From positions 1 through 64,000 of the forward strand of contig JAEXRW010000037.1 of NCBI GenBank assembly GCA_023454175.1: a stretch of 64,000 bases of DNA, in the 5' to 3' direction. The stretch's first letter is position 1, and each line of letters opens with the position of its first letter. A program made the translations under genes and the position numbers. The notes under the pieces were generated by a model. It did not search any database, was not told where the DNA came from, and worked only from the letters and a program-made list of their open reading frames with translations. This DNA comes from Bacillota bacterium (GTDB lineage Bacteria > Bacillota > Clostridia > Christensenellales > JAEXRW01). Shown here in pieces: positions 26,119 to 34,786 of the stretch.

Positions 26119-26130
26119 TGGTTTAAACCA
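26119..26130. promoter_or_regulatory. 12-base perfect palindrome upstream of the epimerase gene (candidate operator)
   Basis: TGGTTTAAACCA is its own reverse complement and sits 30 bases upstream of the epimerase start. Related sequences occur at about 7937-7948 (AGTTTAAACCA, before the first transketolase) and 26224-26233 (CGTTTAAATCA). It could be a LacI- or DeoR-type operator; the regulator is not identified. Confidence 0.35.
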
Positions 26131-26310
26131 AACCGGCCGACGCCGGCTAAAACAGGCCATCGAAAAGCATACCCAGCGGGCTTCAAACCAATACGCGAAT
26201 CCATTCCATGCTATTCACTTATACGTTTAAATCAATTTACATTATACCACCATAACGAAGGGGCAAACAAGGGACGCAAGAGGTATTGGAATGCCGGAAA
26301 AGAAATTGTG

Positions 26311-27108
26311 TCACTGCGAATCCGCCTGCGCCAGGAGCACCTGAACGCCGGCTTCGGTGATGGCCTGGACATCTGCGGGGTCTATGCCGGAATCGGTTAT
26401 CAAAGCGGCAAAGTGCTGGACGGCTCCAAACTGGACGAAAGAGGTCTTGCCCAGCTTGCTGCTATCTGCCAGCAGATATGCCTCGGAGGCAATGGCGATG
26501 AGCCTTTCCTTCACCCGGGCCAGATCCATATTGGGCGTAGTAACGCCGCTTTTTAATGTGATACCGTTGCAGGCAATGAAAGCCTTGTCCACGTTCAACC
26601 CTTCCAGGGAGGAGAGGGTGAGGGGCCCTACGGTGCAGTGGAAATTGGTGCGGATCATGCCCCCGGCCAGCAGGATGTGCGCGGAGGACTCCCTTTCCAG
26701 GAAGGAGGCTATCTGCATGTCGTTCGTTACGACCGTGAGATCCCTGAAACGCGGGAGAAGCTGCGCCAGCTCAAAGACCGTGGTACCCGTATCCAGCGCG
26801 ATGGTATCGCCGTCCCGGATACGGCGTACCGCCTCGAGGGCGATAGCACGTTTTTCCGCGATGCGCGCGATTTCCTTCTGATAGGAATCGGGCTCAAAAC
26901 CGGCACGGGAATTACTGATGGCGCCGCCGTGGGTCCTTTTGAGCAGCCCGCGATCCTCCAGCTCACGCAGGTCACTTCGGATCGTGGCGGGAGAGACATG
27001 GAAATGGTCGCAGAGGGCTTCCACGGTGGCAGTGACCTCGCGATTTACCAGCTCCACAATCATATGCTGCCGCTCCTCGGCAAACATGCTGTCCTTGGTC
27101 CTGCCCAT
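26311..27108 (-). CDS. DeoR-family transcriptional repressor
   Basis: A 265-residue sugar-operon repressor. The N-terminal DeoR helix-turn-helix is EALCDHFHVSPATIRSDLREL, followed by LKRTHGGAI. A ribose-phosphate-isomerase-like sensor domain follows with DTGTTVFELA, a phosphosugar-binding loop. ATG 27108 (MGRTKDSMF) is preceded by AAGGGTGG; the longer frame starts without a site. Typically such proteins bind a phosphorylated sugar intermediate that releases them from DNA. It is divergent from the Gfo/Idh/MocA gene at 27360 and upstream of the epimerase at 25247, so it may control either or both. Confidence 0.9.
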   Translation of the reverse strand: MGRTKDSMFAEERQHMIVELVNREVTATVEALCDHFHVSPATIRSDLRELEDRGLLKRTHGGAISNSRAGFEPDSYQKEIARIAEKRAIALEAVRRIRDGDTIALDTGTTVFELAQLLPRFRDLTVVTNDMQIASFLERESSAHILLAGGMIRTNFHCTVGPLTLSSLEGLNVDKAFIACNGITLKSGVTTPNMDLARVKERLIAIASEAYLLADSSKLGKTSFVQFGAVQHFAALITDSGIDPADVQAITEAGVQVLLAQADSQ

Positions 27109-27359
27109 GTACACCACCCTTTTCCGATCCTGAAACATTCCAATCAACACTATACCAAAGTCACGAGCGGTATACAATCAGAAAATACCCAAAAAAGCGT
27201 AAAGCAACAAGATATGAGAATAATTTTAGGTTAAAACAATGATATATTAATCGTAAACGAAAATATATAGGTGCACAGAACAATAATATATGATAATATT
27301 AAAATGCATAAGCAAGGTTTTTTCCTACAATGATAACGAACAACCGGAGGTTAGGAGAT

Positions 27360-28379
27360 TTGAGCAAGAAAACGGTATCCATCTGCCTGATCGGCGCCGG
27401 CCGGGCGGGTATGATCCACGCAAGGAACTACAAGAACATGGTACCGGGCGCGCGGATAGCCGCAGTGGCGGATCCATTTGAAGAGGCGTGCAAAAAGGCG
27501 TGCGAAGAGCTGGAGATCGACCGATATTACCTGGATTACAGGGAAGTATTGAAACAGGCGGATATCGACGCCGTGGTGGTCGTATCCCCCACCAAGTACC
27601 ACCGGGACATCGTGGTGGACGCAGCGGATGCGGGCAAGCATATCCTGTGCGAAAAACCCATGGCGATGAATGAAAAAGAATGCGAAGAGATGATCGAAGC
27701 CGCCGAACGCAACCATGTAAAGCTGCAGCTGGGATTCATGCGGCGCTTCGACGAAAGCTTTGCGGAAGCTAAAAAGGCAATCGACTCCGGGGCTATCGGG
27801 GCAGTGGTGGAGATCCGCTCCGTCACAAGGGGCCCATCCAAACCCCAGGAATGGATGTACGACATCGAGAAGAGCAACGGGCCGCTGGCCGAGGTGAACA
27901 GCCACGATATCGACTGCATCCGGTGGCTGGCGGGGAGCGAACTGGAACACGTATACGCCATCGGCGGGAACTACCGGAACCCTGAGATCAAGGCGCAATG
28001 GCCGGATTTCTATGACAATGTGGTGCTCTCGGGCCGGTTCAAAAACGGCATAACAGCCGTGATCGAGGGCGCTCAATATGTGAAATACGGCTATGACGCA
28101 CACGTGGAGGTGCTGGGGACGGACGGCGTGATCCATATCGGCAGAAACGACGCATACGGCTACCATGTGACCACGAAAGAACTGGGGACGCATACGCCTT
28201 TTATCTCCAGCTGGACGACGCTATTCAAAGACGCGTATTTGGCGGAGGACAAGCACTTCGTGGACTGCATCCTGAACGACAAGACGCCGAGTGTGACCGG
28301 GACAGACGGAAAGATGGCCGTCAAAATCGTTAATGCGGGGAACACATCCATTAAAACGGGTACAATCGTCAGACTATAA
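27360..28379 (+). CDS. Gfo/Idh/MocA-family oxidoreductase (inositol 2-dehydrogenase-like)
   Basis: A 339-residue oxidoreductase. ICLIGAGRAGMIHARNY forms the dinucleotide fold, CEKPMAMNEKE the family lysine motif, and NSHDIDCIRWLAG the catalytic D-x(3)-H-type region. It resembles myo-inositol 2-dehydrogenases more than the other two copies do. A TTG at 27360 is taken as the start because GGAGG at 27346-27350 is nine bases away; the ATG at 27330 has no site. It is divergent from the DeoR-family gene, and a zinc dehydrogenase and FGGY kinase follow in the same direction. Confidence 0.88.
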   Translation: MSKKTVSICLIGAGRAGMIHARNYKNMVPGARIAAVADPFEEACKKACEELEIDRYYLDYREVLKQADIDAVVVVSPTKYHRDIVVDAADAGKHILCEKPMAMNEKECEEMIEAAERNHVKLQLGFMRRFDESFAEAKKAIDSGAIGAVVEIRSVTRGPSKPQEWMYDIEKSNGPLAEVNSHDIDCIRWLAGSELEHVYAIGGNYRNPEIKAQWPDFYDNVVLSGRFKNGITAVIEGAQYVKYGYDAHVEVLGTDGVIHIGRNDAYGYHVTTKELGTHTPFISSWTTLFKDAYLAEDKHFVDCILNDKTPSVTGTDGKMAVKIVNAGNTSIKTGTIVRL

Positions 28380-28445
28380 ATTAAGAATTAATAATTAATA
28401 ATTGCGGTATGCCTCCGGCATGATTCTAATATAATGCCGCGGGCA
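28377..28445 (+). repeat. Heptad tandem repeat plus hairpin, copy 4
   Basis: TTAAGAA/TTAATAA repeats with period seven begin at the stop codon of the oxidoreductase gene, then GGTATGCCTCCGGCATGATT forms a short hairpin at about 28406-28422. GCCGCGGGC follows. Confidence 0.7.
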
Positions 28446-28464
28446 GGGATTGGAGATAGAGAAT

Positions 28465-29508
28465 ATGCTGGCTGCAAGACTGTACGGACCGATGGACCTG
28501 CGATTGGACGAGGTAAAGAAGCCCCAGATCAACCAAGATGAAATCCTTCTGAAAATAACGAGCGCTGCGGTGTGCGGCACGGACATACGGATGTACAAAA
28601 ACGGGTATGCAGGTGTGGACGCAGAGCATCCGCGCATCCTGGGACATGAATTCGGCGGCGTGATCGAACAGGTCGGCAGCAATGTGCCTTTTTACAAGGA
28701 AGGGATGAACGTGGCCCTGGCACCCAACATCGGCTGCGGTACCTGCGACCGGTGTGTGAACGGTGATTTCCACCTGTGCGACGACTTCCAGGCTTTCGGC
28801 GTAACCATGGATGGCGCATTTGCCGAGTACGTAAAGGTGCCTGCCAACGCCATACGCCAGGGAAACCTTTCACTCGTGCCTGAAGGGGTGGATTCTGAAG
28901 AAGTGGCGCTGAACGAACCGCTCTCCTGCGCATACAACGGCTTTCTCAAGTGCGATATCCACTCCGGGGACTATGTGCTGATCGTGGGGGCGGGCCCCAT
29001 TGGCATCATGCACGCGATGCTGGCCAAAATGGGGGGCGCGGCCAAGGTGATCATGAACGACATCTCGAAGGAACGGCTGGACGAGTGCAGCGCGATGATC
29101 CCGGGGCTCATCACCTACCACGGCAGCGACCTGAAAGGATTCATCCATGGGCAGACGCGCGGCAGGGGGCTGGACGTAGCGATCACAGCGTGCCCGGTGC
29201 CCGAAGTGCAGGCGGCCGTCATAGAAATGATGGGGCTGTGGGGAAGGGTCAATTTCTTCGGCGGACTGCCCAAGAGCAGGGAGATCGTGCCAATCAACAC
29301 GAACCTGATCCACTACAAGCAGCTGAACGTGACGGGGACGACGCGCGCGAACGTGGTGCATTTCCGCAAGACGCTCGGCTTCATCGCCGACGGGCTGCTG
29401 GACGTGAAAAAAATGGTGACTGCGCGGTTCCCGCTGAAAGACATCGGAAAGGCGTTTGAATACGCGGCACAGGCGAAGGGCTTTAAAAACGTCATCACGT
29501 TTGATTGA
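28465..29508 (+). CDS. Zinc-dependent alcohol/polyol dehydrogenase
   Basis: A 347-residue medium-chain dehydrogenase. VCGTDIRMYKNG supplies the catalytic cysteine region, GHEFGG the glutamate, and CGTCDRCVNGDFHLC the four-cysteine structural zinc loop. VGAGPIGIMHA is the NAD site. ATG 28465 has GGAG ten bases ahead; TTG 28450 is less likely. Related in layout to the dehydrogenases at 10918 and 34787 but not closely identical. It lies between an inositol-dehydrogenase-like gene and an FGGY kinase, a common arrangement for polyol oxidation followed by phosphorylation. Confidence 0.9.
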   Translation: MLAARLYGPMDLRLDEVKKPQINQDEILLKITSAAVCGTDIRMYKNGYAGVDAEHPRILGHEFGGVIEQVGSNVPFYKEGMNVALAPNIGCGTCDRCVNGDFHLCDDFQAFGVTMDGAFAEYVKVPANAIRQGNLSLVPEGVDSEEVALNEPLSCAYNGFLKCDIHSGDYVLIVGAGPIGIMHAMLAKMGGAAKVIMNDISKERLDECSAMIPGLITYHGSDLKGFIHGQTRGRGLDVAITACPVPEVQAAVIEMMGLWGRVNFFGGLPKSREIVPINTNLIHYKQLNVTGTTRANVVHFRKTLGFIADGLLDVKKMVTARFPLKDIGKAFEYAAQAKGFKNVITFD

Positions 29509-29690
29509 GCAAAAAAAGATGTTACCGGCATGCCGTGAAGAAACACTGTTTCCACCAGGGAGGCCATAAACATGGGTTTCGATGCGGCAGAATGGAAACC
29601 GGAGCGAAACAAAGCAGGTATTTGTGTTAAATCTGAAGAAAACCACTATACATTTTGCGTCAAATTTGATATGTTTGGGGGTATAAACCA

Positions 29691-31187
29691 ATGCAGTATC
29701 TCATCGGCGTAGATATCGGGACACAGGGCACCAAAACGACCCTCTTCGATACCACGGGAAAAGCGCTGGCCGAAAGTTTCGAGGCCTCCAACCTGATCTC
29801 CCCCAAACCGGGCGTGGTGGAACAGGACCCGGGCGAAGTATTTGAATCCGTCATACGCACCATCAACGACGTGATGGACAAGTCGGGAACAAAACCCGGC
29901 GAAGTGGCAGCCGTGGCCTTTGACGGGCAGATGGCGGGCGTGATGGGCATCGACGAAAACTTCGATGCGGCGACCTACTATGACAGCTGGCTGGACACGC
30001 GGTGTGAAACATATATCGAGGTCATGAAAAAGACCGCCCGCAAGCGGGTGGTGGAACTGACGGGCTGCCCCATCACGTATGCGCACGGGCCCAAGATCCT
30101 GTGGTGGAAGCACGAACGGCCCGAAGCGTATGCAAAGATCAAAAAATTCGTCATGCTGCAGGGGTACTGCGCGGGCAAGCTCTGCGGCCTGAAGGCAGAA
30201 GACGCCTTCATCGACCACACGAATATCCATTTCACAGGGTATGCGGACAACAAGAACAAGCAGTGGTCGGATGAGCTGCTGGAAACGTTCCAGGTGGAGA
30301 AGGGCAAGATGCCGCAGATCGTGGCACCCTGGAAGGTGGTCGGCGGCGTGGATAAGCGGTTTGCCGACGAATGCGGGCTGCTCGCCGGAACGCCGGTGGC
30401 GGCAGGATGCGGCGACTCGGCCGCAACGAGCCTGGGCGCGGGCATCGTGCGGGCGGGGCAGGTCTTCGACGTGGCCGGGACGGCTTCCATCTTTTCTTGC
30501 TGCGTGGACACGTACGCCCCGGATACGAAGCACGAAGCGATGCTGCAGATGCGTTCGGTCATCGACGGATACTGGCAGCCGCTGGCCTATATCAACGGCG
30601 GCGGGCTGTGCGTCCGCTGGTTCAAGGACAACATCGCACGCAGCGACTACGATAAACTCGCAAACGAGGCCGAACAAGTGACGCCGGGCTCGGACGGAAT
30701 CATCTTTACCCCGCATTTTGCCGGAAGGGTGTGCCCCAACAACCCGTACGTGAAAGGCAGTTTCATCGGCCTGGACTGGATCCACACACGCGCGCATATG
30801 TACCGCGCCATACTGGAAGGGATCGCATACGAATACCGGTTCTACCTGGATGTGCTGAAGGACCTGGGCGTGGGGAAGGGGTTCAAGGAAGTGTACGCAA
30901 TGGGCGGCGGGGCGAAGAGCAGGCTCTTCAACCGCATCAAGGCGGACATGCTGGGGCTGGACTACAACGTGCTGCGCAACAACGATACCGCCACACTGGG
31001 CTGCGCGCTCATAGCGGGGCATGCGGCGGGCATATATACTGATATAGCCAAGACCGTGGAAGGCATGGTGGAGACCGGCGAGCATGTCTCTGCAAAACCC
31101 GGCCAGAGCGCGGCATACGACAAGTACTACGAGGCGTACAAGGACCTTTTCGGCGCACTCGAAGGCATTTACAAACGATTGAAGTAG
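29691..31187 (+). CDS. FGGY-family carbohydrate kinase (xylulokinase-like)
   Basis: A 498-residue sugar kinase. The N-terminal phosphate-binding DIGTQGTKTTLFD, an actin-like second domain with GCGDSAATSLGAG, and the C-terminal adenosine motif GGGAKSRLFNRIKAD are in the order and spacing of xylulokinases. It uses ATP to phosphorylate a ketose or polyol. ATG 29691 follows TTTGGGGG. A second FGGY kinase lies at 37280; the two differ clearly in sequence, so they probably serve different sugars. The 29509-29690 gap shows no gene. Substrate unconfirmed. Confidence 0.9.
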   Translation: MQYLIGVDIGTQGTKTTLFDTTGKALAESFEASNLISPKPGVVEQDPGEVFESVIRTINDVMDKSGTKPGEVAAVAFDGQMAGVMGIDENFDAATYYDSWLDTRCETYIEVMKKTARKRVVELTGCPITYAHGPKILWWKHERPEAYAKIKKFVMLQGYCAGKLCGLKAEDAFIDHTNIHFTGYADNKNKQWSDELLETFQVEKGKMPQIVAPWKVVGGVDKRFADECGLLAGTPVAAGCGDSAATSLGAGIVRAGQVFDVAGTASIFSCCVDTYAPDTKHEAMLQMRSVIDGYWQPLAYINGGGLCVRWFKDNIARSDYDKLANEAEQVTPGSDGIIFTPHFAGRVCPNNPYVKGSFIGLDWIHTRAHMYRAILEGIAYEYRFYLDVLKDLGVGKGFKEVYAMGGGAKSRLFNRIKADMLGLDYNVLRNNDTATLGCALIAGHAAGIYTDIAKTVEGMVETGEHVSAKPGQSAAYDKYYEAYKDLFGALEGIYKRLK

Positions 31188-31207
31188 GCCAGGGCAGCCA
31201 TATTTCA

Positions 31208-31256
31208 ATACACCGGTACTCCTGAAGCATTACAGCAGCTTCCGGACGCCGGTGTT
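31208..31256 (+). terminator. Imperfect hairpin after the kinase gene
   Basis: ACACCGG at 31210-31216 pairs with CCGGTGT at 31248-31254, with an inner GAAGC...GCTTC pair. TACTTTTAA follows. It may end the kinase transcript. The remaining 31257-31507 bases show no supported gene. Confidence 0.4.
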
Positions 31257-31507
31257 ACTTTTAACGGGGAAACCTGATTGATTCGTGCGATATCTTTGCG
31301 GTTAATTTGGCACCTACCTGTGTCGCTAAAAACTTGAAATAGCGATGCTATCGAAACAGCACTATGCTGTTCCTTCGTTTTTGCTCCTTGGTATATGCCA
31401 AATTTCCTCGCAAATCTTATCGCCCTCATTTCAATCAGTGTTTCCCTAATCATCCAGAATAAAAAGTGGATACTAACAAAACTTATATAATACGGAGGAA
31501 TCATAAT

Positions 31508-32500
31508 ATGAAACTATCAGCCTTTTCAGTATTGTACAAGGACAAGCCGCTTTCCGAGGTCCTGGATCTCTTCAAAGGCAAGGGGATCACCCATGCGGAG
31601 ATCGGCGCGGGCGGATTCATCGGCAAGGACCACTGCAATCCGGCGCAGCTGCTGGCGGACAAGAAGGCACGGGAAAAATTCCACGACCTTTTCAAGAGCA
31701 GGGACATGACCATCTCCAGCCTGAGCTGCCACGGCAACCCCGTGCACCCGCAGAAACAGCTGGCGCAGAGCTACCACCAGGACATCAAGGAGGCCATCGA
31801 CCTGGCCGCGCTGCTGGGCGTGGAACGTATCGTGACATTTTCCGGCTGCCCGGGGGACAGCGACCATTCGCTTTACCCGAACTGGCCGGTATCGCCCTTC
31901 CCGGAGGACTTCCAGGCTGTGGTGAACTGGCAGTGGGAGAAAAAACTCATCCCCTACTGGAAGGAGATGGGGAAATACGCCGAGGACAAGGGCGTGAAGG
32001 TGGCGATGGAGATGCACGGCGGCTATTCCGTCCACACTCCTTTCACCGCCATCAAAATGCGGAGGCTAACAGGCTGCAAGGCGCTGGGCGCAAACCTGGA
32101 CCCGAGCCACATGTGGTGGCAGGGCATCGACCCGGCGGAGGCGGCGCGCTACCTGAACAAGGAAGGCTGCCTGTATTTCTTCCATGCAAAGGACGCGTTC
32201 ATCGACCCGGCGTATGTATCCTACTACGGCGTGACGGATATGCAGAGCTTCGGCGTGGCATACGGAAGGGGCTGGCAATTCCGTACGGTGGGATTCGGGC
32301 ACGACCTGAAAGAATGGTCAAATATTTTCAGCGTCTTGCGCGCTACTGGATATGACGATATAATAAGCATAGAGCATGAAGATTCGTATATGTCGGTGGA
32401 GGAAGGGCTGGAAAAGGCGGTCAACAACCTGAAACAGGTGATGATCTTCGAGCCTGCGTCCGCACCCAAGGCCTTTAACCTGGATGAGCGGTTTATCTGA
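31508..32500 (+). CDS. Sugar phosphate isomerase/epimerase-like protein
   Basis: A 330-residue TIM-barrel protein paralogous to that at 16677-17657. AMEMHGGYSV, ANLDPSHMWWQGIDP, FFHAKDAF and SIEHEDSY carry the metal ligands. ATG 31508 is set by CGGAGGA at about 31494; the ORF extension back to 31466 is not supported. It is followed by a DeoC-like aldolase gene, 70 bases on. The HGNP(V/I)HP motif shared with 16677 is not in the other epimerases here and defines a sub-family of unknown reaction. Confidence 0.84.
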   Translation: MKLSAFSVLYKDKPLSEVLDLFKGKGITHAEIGAGGFIGKDHCNPAQLLADKKAREKFHDLFKSRDMTISSLSCHGNPVHPQKQLAQSYHQDIKEAIDLAALLGVERIVTFSGCPGDSDHSLYPNWPVSPFPEDFQAVVNWQWEKKLIPYWKEMGKYAEDKGVKVAMEMHGGYSVHTPFTAIKMRRLTGCKALGANLDPSHMWWQGIDPAEAARYLNKEGCLYFFHAKDAFIDPAYVSYYGVTDMQSFGVAYGRGWQFRTVGFGHDLKEWSNIFSVLRATGYDDIISIEHEDSYMSVEEGLEKAVNNLKQVMIFEPASAPKAFNLDERFI

Positions 32501-32570
32501 ACCGGAAACAAACCGATCAGGCGGGGATAGACGCCATCTTCATGTACATGAAAATATGGAGGAATATCCC

Positions 32571-33263
32571 ATGGTACTGACCACTGCCGATGTAGCGAAA
32601 ATGCTGGACCTGAGCTGCGTGCGGATGCACCACACCGCCGACGACATCCACAAGATGGTCAATGCGGCCAAGGAATACCGGTGCGGGCAGGTATCCGTAC
32701 TGCAGTGTTATATCGGCCTGACGAAGGAACTGCTGAAAGGGGACAAGGACATCCACGTGGTGGGGAACATCAGCTTCCCATCGGGCTCGGACATCACCGA
32801 ACTCAAGGTGTTCCATGCAAAACAGATGGTGAAAGCCAAATGCGACGAGGTCGACATGGTGATGAACATAAACTTCCTGAAATCCGGGATGTACAGGGAA
32901 GTTGAAGAAGATGTGAAGGCCGTCCGAAAGGCTGTAGGGAATATCCCCATGAAGGTCATCATCGAGTCGCCCATCCTGGACAAGGAACTCATAAAGAAAG
33001 CCTGCGAGATCTGCATGAACGCGAAGGCTACATTTGTGAAGACGGGCACAGGCTGGACCGAACCCACGACGCTGGAACAGGTGCAGTACATCAAATCCAT
33101 CGTGGGGGACAACATCTTCATCAAGGCTTCGGGCGGCGTGAAAAACCTGGACCTGCTGGCGGAGATGTACCGGGCCGGCGCGAGGCGTTTCGGCGTGAAC
33201 CTGCGCGGGGGCATCTCCCTGCTGGAGGAATGCAAGGCGCGGGGCGGAAGCATCGAGATCTAA
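32571..33263 (+). CDS. DeoC/deoxyribose-phosphate-aldolase-family protein
   Basis: A 230-residue class I aldolase. Schiff-base lysine segment FVKTGTGW is near residue 150, the second conserved lysine segment IKASGGVKN is near 184, and GARRFGVN follows. Deoxyribose-phosphate aldolases cleave 2-deoxyribose 5-phosphate to glyceraldehyde 3-phosphate and acetaldehyde; relatives cleave other phospho-sugars. ATG 32571 has GGAGG eight bases ahead, so the longer frame from 32484, overlapping the isomerase, is rejected. W follows the KTGTG stretch where F is usual, a small departure. It ends before a strong hairpin. Confidence 0.87.
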   Translation: MVLTTADVAKMLDLSCVRMHHTADDIHKMVNAAKEYRCGQVSVLQCYIGLTKELLKGDKDIHVVGNISFPSGSDITELKVFHAKQMVKAKCDEVDMVMNINFLKSGMYREVEEDVKAVRKAVGNIPMKVIIESPILDKELIKKACEICMNAKATFVKTGTGWTEPTTLEQVQYIKSIVGDNIFIKASGGVKNLDLLAEMYRAGARRFGVNLRGGISLLEECKARGGSIEI

Positions 33264-33282
33264 TAAAGCTAACAGATACATG

Positions 33283-33315
33283 AAGCGCAAGGGGTGCGTG
33301 CCACCCCTTGCGCTT
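33283..33315 (+). terminator. Hairpin terminator after the DeoC-like gene
   Basis: AAGCGCAAGGGGTG at 33283-33296 pairs perfectly with CACCCCTTGCGCTT at 33302-33315 around a 5-base loop. No long U-run follows. It is the natural end of the isomerase-DeoC transcript. Confidence 0.7.
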
Positions 33316-33518
33316 GCTTATACCCGCGGACATACCGCCAGGATGAACCCCTGTGATGGTGGCACCCACCATGCCGGCATACGTCATAAGTGCCGATGCA
33401 GCGGCGCGGGCGGAGTTTCCCTCCGCCGGGATGATAAAGCGCGAGCCATAGGCATATCAAATTACTGTTTTCTGACAATAAACCAACAATAATGAACGAT
33501 TTACAAGGCACCTATACA

Positions 33519-33547
33519 TTGACATGATATCCTGCAAATGATAAACT
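33519..33547 (+). promoter_or_regulatory. Candidate sigma-A-type promoter
   Basis: TTGACA at 33519-33524, a 17-base spacer and TAAACT at 33542-33547 precede the isomerase gene at 33686 by about 140 bases. The -35 box is perfect and the -10 matches four of six. The rest of 33316-33685 has no convincing gene; a minus-strand reading of about 33300-33460 looks protein-like but lacks a start and recognisable motif. Confidence 0.5.
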
Positions 33548-33685
33548 TATTATAACGTCCTTACGACTATACCATTTTGCATAATATGTGTACACTTACA
33601 GAAAGATAATGAAAAAACAATTTTTCGTAAAACGCGCCATTCTTTTGCGTTTAATATCATAACAGCATCGGGAGGGATAACAAGA

Positions 33686-34660
33686 ATGAAGATCGGACTT
33701 TTTTCTGCAACGTACCTGGACAAGAGCCTGGAAGAGACCTGCGCCATGGCTTCCAAATACGGCTATGAGGCCGTGGAACTCCCCGCCTTCTCCGGGAACC
33801 CCCACCTGGACATCGAAAAAGCCGTAAGCGACAAAAATTACCGTGAGCAAATCAAAAAGGCGGTATCCGCCAACGGACTCATCATTTCTGCACTGAGCAA
33901 CCATCCTGAAGGACAGATCACACTGGGACCATACGGCGAAGACACCGACGCCATCTTCAAAGGCACCCGCGAAGAAAAAATCAAATTCGGTACCGAACGC
34001 ATGATCAAGACGGCCCAGGCGGCAAACGCCCTGGAAGTGCCCGTGGTATGCGGCTTCATCGGCTGCGAGAATTTCGGCAGGTTCTTCAACTGGCCCTGGT
34101 CAAAGGGCTGGGCCAAGATGGAGCAGGATTTCGTAGAGATCTGGAGCCCCATCCTGGACAAATTCGGCGAATACGGCGTGAAATTTGCCCATGAGCCCCA
34201 TCCCAATGAACTGGTTTATGACGTTGACACGGCTGTGCGCGCGGTGGAACTGCTGGGCGGACGCAAGGAGTTTGGCTTCAACTTCGACCCGGCCAACCTG
34301 ACCTACCTGGACATCAAAGTGGAAGTATTCCTCGACGTGCTCAAAGACCGGATATTCCACGTGCATGCCAAGGACGCCGAAGTGGTGGACCACAACCTGC
34401 AGCGCAGCGGCCGTATCCCGCAGGGCGACTGGCAGCGGCTGGGCAGGGGCTTCCGCTTCCGCATCCCCGGCTGGGGCGATGTGCCGTGGAAGAAGGTCAT
34501 CACCGAACTTTCCATGATCGGCTACAACTACGTGATGAGCTACGAGCACGAGGACGTCACGATGAGCCGCCAGGACGGCATCGAAAAGACCATTGCGTAC
34601 CTCAAACCGCTGATGATCCAGGCGCCGTACGAGGGCCGCAACGACGTATTGTTCAACTGA
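33686..34660 (+). CDS. Sugar phosphate isomerase/epimerase-like protein
   Basis: A 324-residue TIM-barrel protein, the fifth of this superfamily here. FAHEPHPNELV, FGFNFDPANL, FHVHAKDAEVV and SYEHEDVTM supply the E-D-H-E metal site. It is preceded by a good promoter and the GGGAGGGATAAC ribosome site, and is followed by a zinc dehydrogenase and a GntR-family regulator, a likely operon. More acidic and with longer loops (RSGRIPQGDW, GRGFRFRIPGWG) than the other four; it has the extended C-terminal region seen in IolE/EboC-like members. Reaction unknown. Confidence 0.85.
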   Translation: MKIGLFSATYLDKSLEETCAMASKYGYEAVELPAFSGNPHLDIEKAVSDKNYREQIKKAVSANGLIISALSNHPEGQITLGPYGEDTDAIFKGTREEKIKFGTERMIKTAQAANALEVPVVCGFIGCENFGRFFNWPWSKGWAKMEQDFVEIWSPILDKFGEYGVKFAHEPHPNELVYDVDTAVRAVELLGGRKEFGFNFDPANLTYLDIKVEVFLDVLKDRIFHVHAKDAEVVDHNLQRSGRIPQGDWQRLGRGFRFRIPGWGDVPWKKVITELSMIGYNYVMSYEHEDVTMSRQDGIEKTIAYLKPLMIQAPYEGRNDVLFN

Positions 34661-34786
34661 AAAATATACAGAATTCAACAATAAAATATTGGAAATTGCC
34701 ATGGAGACGGTTATAATACTGTAAATGGCAATTCAAATGGAACAGCAACCAATAATTTGAATACTGAATACGGAGTGACATGAAAA

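Noticed and set aside
29646..31208. A 520-residue - strand frame opposite the first FGGY kinase.
   Set aside because: A long antisense frame caused by G+C-rich codons; it has no motif, and the kinase on the + strand is unmistakable.
33300..33460. A protein-like minus-strand stretch (TYAGMVGATITGVHPGGMSAG) after the DeoC-like gene.
   Set aside because: It has no start codon with a ribosome site, runs into a terminator hairpin and shows no known motif; possibly a gene remnant, but not supported enough to list.
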